From: Planctomycetota bacterium
GTDB taxonomy: Bacteria > Planctomycetota > Phycisphaerae > WQYP01
Direction: 5' to 3'
Length of the DNA stretch: 48,681 nt
Assembly (NCBI GenBank): GCA_021790385.1
Contig: JAJYDW010000027.1
Location: forward strand, 1-48,681
In this document: positions 44,423 through 48,681 of the stretch, piece by piece
Layout of the letters: every line of letters starts with the position of its first letter
Numbering within the stretch: the first letter of the stretch is position 1
Made by a program: the position numbers and the translations under genes
Notes under the pieces: model-generated
Seen by the model: only the letters and a program-made list of their open reading frames with translations
Databases searched by the model: none
Told to the model about the DNA's origin: nothing

Positions 44423-44558
44423 AGCCGCTTGCGGTTTAGGGCAGATGCCGCTTGCGGCTTAGGGCGGAAGTCGCTTGCGGTTTAAGGCGGAAGCCGCTTG
44501 CGGCTTAGGGCGGAAGTCGCTTGCGGTTTAAGGCGGAAGCCGCTTGCGGCTTAGCACG
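44421..44558. repeat. Six-unit, 23-bp REP-like palindromic array
   Basis: Units start at 44424, 44447, 44470, 44493, 44516 and 44539. The core is the palindrome AAGCCGC-tt-GCGGCTT or its GTCGC/GCGGTTT variant, joined by AGGGCGGA. Units alternate between two forms (GCCGCTTGCGGCTTAGGGC and GTCGCTTGCGGTTTAAGGC), as in BIME-type arrays. The last unit is followed by a T-run (44559-44565) and could terminate transcription. It lies directly after the RAYT gene. A more diverged relative, ACCGCT-gcg-AGCGGT followed by TAGC, is at 44688-44706. Confidence 0.9.
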
Positions 44559-44796
44559 TTTTTTTGCCGACGGGCGAAAGTGCTTGCGGGCGGTATCACG
44601 CCGACAACGGGTTGGGCCGCGCCTGCGTTCGTTGACACGATACGGGTTTCGCGGTTAATCTGCCCGCGTAGGCAAGCTTGGTCATGCACCGCTGCGAGCG
44701 GTTAGCCTGGCGATGGCGTGAGCCTGTGAAGGCATGTTTTTTTGTTCGCAAGCCACGAGGCGTGGCGGCAGCCATATATCATGGAGAACCTCAAAT
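44559..44796. other. Region between the REP array and the gene stub
   Basis: No gene is seen. It holds the diverged palindrome at 44688-44702 and a hairpin GCCACG-agg-CGTGGC (44752-44766) that lies in the leader of the stub at 44797. Confidence 0.45.
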
Positions 44797-44868
44797 ATGA
44801 GCACCGCCTTAAACTCCCGATCCAAAGCGCTATTTGCCGCGGCGGCGCTGGCCGCTTGCCGCGGATAA
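44797..44868 (+). pseudogene. Stub of a secreted-protein gene (signal peptide only)
   Basis: GGAG stands about 10 bases before ATG 44797. The frame encodes MSTALNSRSKALFAAAALAAC and stops two codons later (TAA at 44866-44868). This is the start of a signal peptide or lipoprotein gene with the mature part missing. The lost portion is replaced by the decayed transporter fragment on the other strand. A chance short frame is possible. Confidence 0.45.
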
Positions 44869-45039
44869 ACCCATGCGGTGAAACAGCAATACCGCGATAC
44901 CTCCGAGCATGGCAATGCTGCTGCGGGCCAGCCGGGTGCCGGGAATGGTGCCCAGCACCAGGCCGACATACGTGAGTGTAAAAATGATCATGTCCGATGA
45001 GATCAGCACGTGGATGGCGGCCACGATGAAATGATTCAC
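44830..45039 (-). pseudogene. Remnant of a second copy of the ArsB/CitM-type transporter
   Basis: From GTG 45039 the frame reads VNHFIVAAIHVLISSDMIIFTLTYVG, continues with LGTIPGTRLARSSIAML, and loses similarity after HRMGLSAASGQ. It corresponds to residues 1-63 of the intact transporter at 42226-43539. The remaining 370 residues are missing. GGGGGG stands upstream of the GTG. It is a decayed duplicate. Confidence 0.88.
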
Positions 45040-45190
45040 GCTTGGCCCCCCACACAATCGCTGCAACCTGACTCTCGGCGATGGTGTCTGACAAATTTTC
45101 CGGAGGCACAATTTTTTGACGGCAGGCCAATTTTCATATGGAAATCATAAAAACACTGGCCCTAAATGGAAAGAGTCAGGATTCGTCCGG
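44878..45190. repeat. Duplicated block, copy 2
   Basis: This is the counterpart of 43377-43695, in the same orientation. It keeps the 5' coding end of the transporter and part of its upstream region, including GAAATCATAAAAACACTGGCC near 45144-45164. Confidence 0.8.
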
Positions 45191-45228
45191 GATCGGCTTT
45201 TATTGGCTGGGTCCAGAAATGTTGGTTC

Positions 45229-45257
45229 TTGACAAACGGCAAGCGTGGGCTTAACGT
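45229..45257 (+). promoter_or_regulatory. Possible promoter of the metalloprotease-autotransporter gene
   Basis: A perfect TTGACA (45229-45234) is followed after 17 bases by TAACGT (45252-45257). The leader would be about 180 bases. The -10 box is only half conserved. Confidence 0.35.
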
Positions 45258-45443
45258 CCCATTTGGATAAAGTTGGCTTGGGTTCAGACGAGGGACAGCC
45301 ACGGTAAGGTCATGGCCGACGAGGCTGGAGTGATCTGCGGCTCTGGCATGAGGATGGAAGGGGTGGGCGTTTCTTGAGATTGGCGGTCGATTCTGCAACG
45401 GCAGGGTGCTATTTTAGTTTCTATTAAGGCAGGAGTTCTATCA

Positions 45444-48400
45444 ATGCAGATGGCAAAGCGATCACATGGGGGTTTAGGGCGAGTACGTGGGCGATTGGCC
45501 GGGGCATTGACTGTTGCGGCGCTGATGGCTGCCGGTTCCACCGCCCGGGCCGTCATTATTACACCCACGTTTGACAGTTCTATTACCAGCAGCGCTTATG
45601 CCGGCACCATCGAGTCCGACATTAATAATGCATTGAATTTTTATGACACCAGTTTAACCAATCCGATTCATGTAAATATCTATTTTACCACCGCGGACAT
45701 CAGCCAGGGAGCTTTGGGGGAAAGTCTGGCAAGCTTATACACAACTCCCTATAGCACTTATACACAGGCCCTGATCGCAAATGCCACGGCTAACCCCGGC
45801 AATTCTGTCGCACAAATAGCCAACAGCAACTTACAGTATGGCAACGACAGCAATGGGGCTGCTGCCATTGTCGCCACCAGTGCCAATATGCGGGCACTGG
45901 GTTTCGGGAGTGATGTGGGTTATCTGAATTCGGCGGGCAACGCAGGCACCGGCACCGGTTACATCTACGACGGCATTATCATCCTTGGGGCCTCGAATCT
46001 CCAGGGATTCAGCGGCAGCGGCACTTACAGTGCCAACCGTGTGATTCAGCACGAAATCGATGAGGTGTTGGGCATAGGTGGGCAGGGATCGCAGGTCGGC
46101 AATACGGGCACCACCGTCTACGGACCGATGGATTTGTATCGGTATTCTGCAGTTCACACCCCCAGCTTTACCACCAGCGCCACAGCGACGCCTTACTTTT
46201 CAATCGACGGCGGCAATACGCATCTGGTCACGTTTAACCAGACTGCCCCGGGCGATTATGGCGATTGGGGTGGAAACACCAACTACGTCCAGCAGGCGTT
46301 TACTTCGGCGTCTAGCGGAGCCGCCTCGGTCAGCATTACATCGCCGGAAGGTATCGCGCTACAGGCTATTGGCTATGATGCGTTGCCTCCCGCTCCCAGC
46401 CTGACCTGGTCGCCCAACGGTGGGGCCAGCGGCCATGATTATCCGGGGTATTGGGATACCACCAGTTTCAATTGGAACTCTGGCGGCGGCAACGTGGTTT
46501 GGACCAATGGCGATGGCGCGGTCTTTGGTGCGGGCACGGATCTTGGCGTAAGCGTTATTATTCAATCCGCGGTTACGGCCCAGTCGCTCATTTTCAACGC
46601 CGGTGGGTCTGCCAATGGTTATTATTACACCATTAGTAGCGGATCCGGAGCCGCGCTGAATATGAGCGGGGCAAACATTACAGTTAATTCCAACGATTTG
46701 ATTTCGGCCCCTGTGAATTTCACGAACGGGTTGGTACTTTCCGGAACCGGTACGCTGACCCTGACAGCTGCCGACACCAACGCCAGCGGAACTTTTCTTC
46801 TGGGCGGCACATTGGCCATCACTAAAGATGCGGCCTTGGGTACGGGCGGTGTTTTTTTCTCGGGTGGAACGCTGCAATTTGATAATTATGCCAGCAACTT
46901 GGTGTTAACCGGATCAAGTATCCAGATCGGCGCGGCAACGGGTACGCCGGCATCATTGCTTTCCGCGATTACCGGTACGTCCGCTTTGCTGTATGAAGGC
47001 CCTGGAGTATTGAATCTGGAGGGTGCGAATACCTACACGGGTGCCACGACGATTAACGCGGGCACACTGGCACTGGCGGGAACCGGTAGCATCGCTGCGT
47101 CCAGCGGCGTGGTTCTTACCACTGGAGCCACTTTTGATATATCCCAAAGCACTATTGTCGGCGGGCCTGCTATCGCCGGCCTTACCGGATCTGCCGGAAC
47201 CGTGGCGCTCGGGTCACAGACGTTGAATGTCAACCTGCCCCTCGGCACGGATGTTTTTGGCGGTGTTATTCAGGATGGTGGCATCAACAATACCTCCGGT
47301 GGAAGTTTGGCCCTGAACGGGGTGGGCACGCTGGCGCTGACTGCAAACAACACCTACAGTGGCCAGACGACCATTTCGAGCGGCACGCTGGCCCTGGTAG
47401 GCACCGGCAGCATAGCCAATTCCAGTGCCGTGTCCTTGTCTTCCGGGGGCACTTTTGATATTTCACAGGTTACTCCTGTCGGCGGCGCACAGATCAACGG
47501 CCTGGTGGGGACCGGAGGAACGGTGGCCCTGGGCAACCAGATTTTGACCGTTAATGTTGCCTCGGGCGCAGACTCTTTTGGCGGTGTCTTGGCGGATGGC
47601 GGGATCAACGGGGGAACGGGGGGGCAACTGATTAAGGCCGGGGCCGGCACGTTAAGCTTGACGGCACCCAGCACCTACACTGGCGCAACCACTGTTGATG
47701 CCGGTACTCTGGCACTTGCCGGCAACGGTGGTATTGCGTCTTCCAGCCTGGTCAATATTGCCACCGGTGCAACCTTTGACATTTCCGGCAGTACTGTCGC
47801 GGGCGGTCCGGTGGTCAACAACATCATCGGTACCGGGGCGGTCACCCTGGGCATCAATACTCTGACGGTAACCCCCGGCAACACTGATATATTCGCGGGG
47901 ACTATTTCCGGGGCCGGTAACCTGACTGTTGGCGGCAGCGGCTCTTTGACCCTGGCCGGTGCCAATACGTACTCTGGCGTTACCACCATCAATGCCGGTT
48001 CCGCACTGCTGGCCAACAATCTCAATGCCATGGGTAACAGCAGCGTGGTCAATAATGGTTTGTTCGGCAATGTCAGTTCGCAATATACGACCGATATTGC
48101 GGGCAGTTATGTTCAAAATGCCTCCGGTGCTCTGATGGTGAGAGTCGGCGGACAACAGCCCGGAGAGTTTGATCAATTCAACGTGGGCCCGAATTCCTCC
48201 CTTGCCGGCAGCCTTAACGTGGTCTTTCAGAACAATTATGCTCCGCTGACCAGCCCGGTGACGCTAACCATCATTACCTCCACTGGCGGTCTGAGCGGCA
48301 ACTTTTCTTCCATTAATCTCGGAGCCCATCCGATCGACGTATTTGCCAATACCGTATTAAACGGAACGAATCTGAACTTGGTGTTTACACTGGTGCAGCC

Positions 48401-48681
48401 ATCGCTCATTCCCTATGCCCTCACACCCAACCAGATCGCTGTGGCTACGTATCTCAATGCTACCGACGGCTACCAGGGCTTATCGCAGCCTTCGCCGACA
48501 TACCAGGCTCTGATCAATGACATTGACAGTGCCTATGGTTATCAAATTCCCGCAATTCTGGACCAGCTTTCCCCTATTGACCTGCAGGCTTTCCCCCAGG
48601 TGGCCATTCAAAACAGTATCAATCTGGATCAAACCTTCAGCCAATATGCCCAGACCATTGACACTGGTGCCCGCGGATTAA
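45444..48681 (+). CDS. Secreted metalloprotease-like domain fused to autotransporter repeats (3' end missing)
   Basis: At least 1079 codons are open to the window edge. AGGAG lies 9 bases before the ATG. After a signal peptide (about 12-37) comes a domain of the PEP-CTERM-associated metalloprotease type (about 40-310): HEIDEVLGIG (the HEISEVMG-like zinc motif) and later MDLYRYSAVHTPSF and ALQAIGYDAL. From about residue 440 on, autotransporter-associated beta-strand repeats follow (NTYTGATTINAGTLALAGTG and relatives). Near the window end, AILDQLSPIDLQAF resembles the linker just before an autotransporter beta-barrel. The barrel itself is not in the window. The protein is probably surface-exposed or self-secreted. 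Confidence 0.85.
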   Translation, partial: MQMAKRSHGGLGRVRGRLAGALTVAALMAAGSTARAVIITPTFDSSITSSAYAGTIESDINNALNFYDTSLTNPIHVNIYFTTADISQGALGESLASLYTTPYSTYTQALIANATANPGNSVAQIANSNLQYGNDSNGAAAIVATSANMRALGFGSDVGYLNSAGNAGTGTGYIYDGIIILGASNLQGFSGSGTYSANRVIQHEIDEVLGIGGQGSQVGNTGTTVYGPMDLYRYSAVHTPSFTTSATATPYFSIDGGNTHLVTFNQTAPGDYGDWGGNTNYVQQAFTSASSGAASVSITSPEGIALQAIGYDALPPAPSLTWSPNGGASGHDYPGYWDTTSFNWNSGGGNVVWTNGDGAVFGAGTDLGVSVIIQSAVTAQSLIFNAGGSANGYYYTISSGSGAALNMSGANITVNSNDLISAPVNFTNGLVLSGTGTLTLTAADTNASGTFLLGGTLAITKDAALGTGGVFFSGGTLQFDNYASNLVLTGSSIQIGAATGTPASLLSAITGTSALLYEGPGVLNLEGANTYTGATTINAGTLALAGTGSIAASSGVVLTTGATFDISQSTIVGGPAIAGLTGSAGTVALGSQTLNVNLPLGTDVFGGVIQDGGINNTSGGSLALNGVGTLALTANNTYSGQTTISSGTLALVGTGSIANSSAVSLSSGGTFDISQVTPVGGAQINGLVGTGGTVALGNQILTVNVASGADSFGGVLADGGINGGTGGQLIKAGAGTLSLTAPSTYTGATTVDAGTLALAGNGGIASSSLVNIATGATFDISGSTVAGGPVVNNIIGTGAVTLGINTLTVTPGNTDIFAGTISGAGNLTVGGSGSLTLAGANTYSGVTTINAGSALLANNLNAMGNSSVVNNGLFGNVSSQYTTDIAGSYVQNASGALMVRVGGQQPGEFDQFNVGPNSSLAGSLNVVFQNNYAPLTSPVTLTIITSTGGLSGNFSSINLGAHPIDVFANTVLNGTNLNLVFTLVQPSLIPYALTPNQIAVATYLNATDGYQGLSQPSPTYQALINDIDSAYGYQIPAILDQLSPIDLQAFPQVAIQNSINLDQTFSQYAQTIDTGARGL
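47028..47990 (+). repeat. Tandem 107-codon repeats within the autotransporter gene
   Basis: The motif [NS]TYxGxTT starts at 47028, 47349, 47670 and 47964. The first two steps are exactly 321 bases; the third is shortened to 294. Each unit continues with GTLALxGxGxIAxSS, then TFDIS, then a TVALGxQxLxVN strand. They are coding repeats and keep the frame. Confidence 0.85.

Noticed and set aside
44421..44558. CRISPR array
   Set aside because: Units are 23 bp and directly joined without variable spacers, next to a RAYT gene, so they are REP-like.
46078..48176. Several minus-strand frames opposite the autotransporter repeats
   Set aside because: They repeat with the same 321-bp period as the coding repeats on the plus strand and are shadows of them.

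Overview
The window reads as a chromosomal segment of a Planctomycetota bacterium, most likely of the class Phycisphaerae. This is inference from gene content: a PEP-CTERM protein, a squalene-hopene cyclase, three EutN/CcmL shell-vertex proteins, large secreted proteins of unknown family, a REP-associated transposase, and small scattered operons of Gfo/Idh, PhyH, URO-D and sugar-isomerase type. No phage, plasmid or CRISPR signature is visible.

Layout. 1-238: end of an IS3-type element that cuts off a small secreted-protein gene. 874-4811: GntR/LacI-type regulator divergent from a heparinase II/III-like protein. 5080-6335: hibernation factor, EIIA-Ntr and HPr. 6406-8112: ruvA-ruvB. 8340-11898: squalene-hopene cyclase, acylphosphatase, ABC-2 permease. 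11876-16481 (minus strand): a probable operon of polyprenyl-phosphate sugar transferase, three EutN/CcmL proteins, a 119-aa unknown protein, a five-TM unknown membrane protein and a two-domain QueD homologue. 16718-17190: RNase P RNA, with its own promoter and terminator, downstream of rpsL-rpsG. 18278-18764: a MerR gene broken by a stop codon. 19136-26157: glmS, aspartokinase, plsC, cmk, an SGNH hydrolase and a Gfo/Idh oxidoreductase.

The second half is more accessory. A perfect 8-bp tandem repeat (26532-26635) precedes three large secreted-protein genes of unknown function (26770-33611): a beta-propeller protein, an Ig-like protein and an 815-aa protein. A decayed piece of the second gene lies just after them. 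Then come a sugar isomerase, rlmN, and a PhyH/URO-D pair divergent from an AraC regulator; a lipoprotein; a PEP-CTERM subtilase-like protein; and an ArsB/CitM-type transporter. Downstream of the transporter sits a RAYT gene interrupted by an in-frame TGA, a six-unit 23-bp palindromic repeat array, and a decayed duplicate of the transporter's 5' end. The window ends inside a long gene joining a PEP-CTERM-associated metalloprotease domain to autotransporter-type repeats.

The strongest candidates for something undescribed are the EutN/CcmL triad without shell hexamers inside a surface-polysaccharide-type operon, and the three-gene secreted operon behind the octamer repeat. All functional statements rest on reading motifs by eye; no database search was possible.
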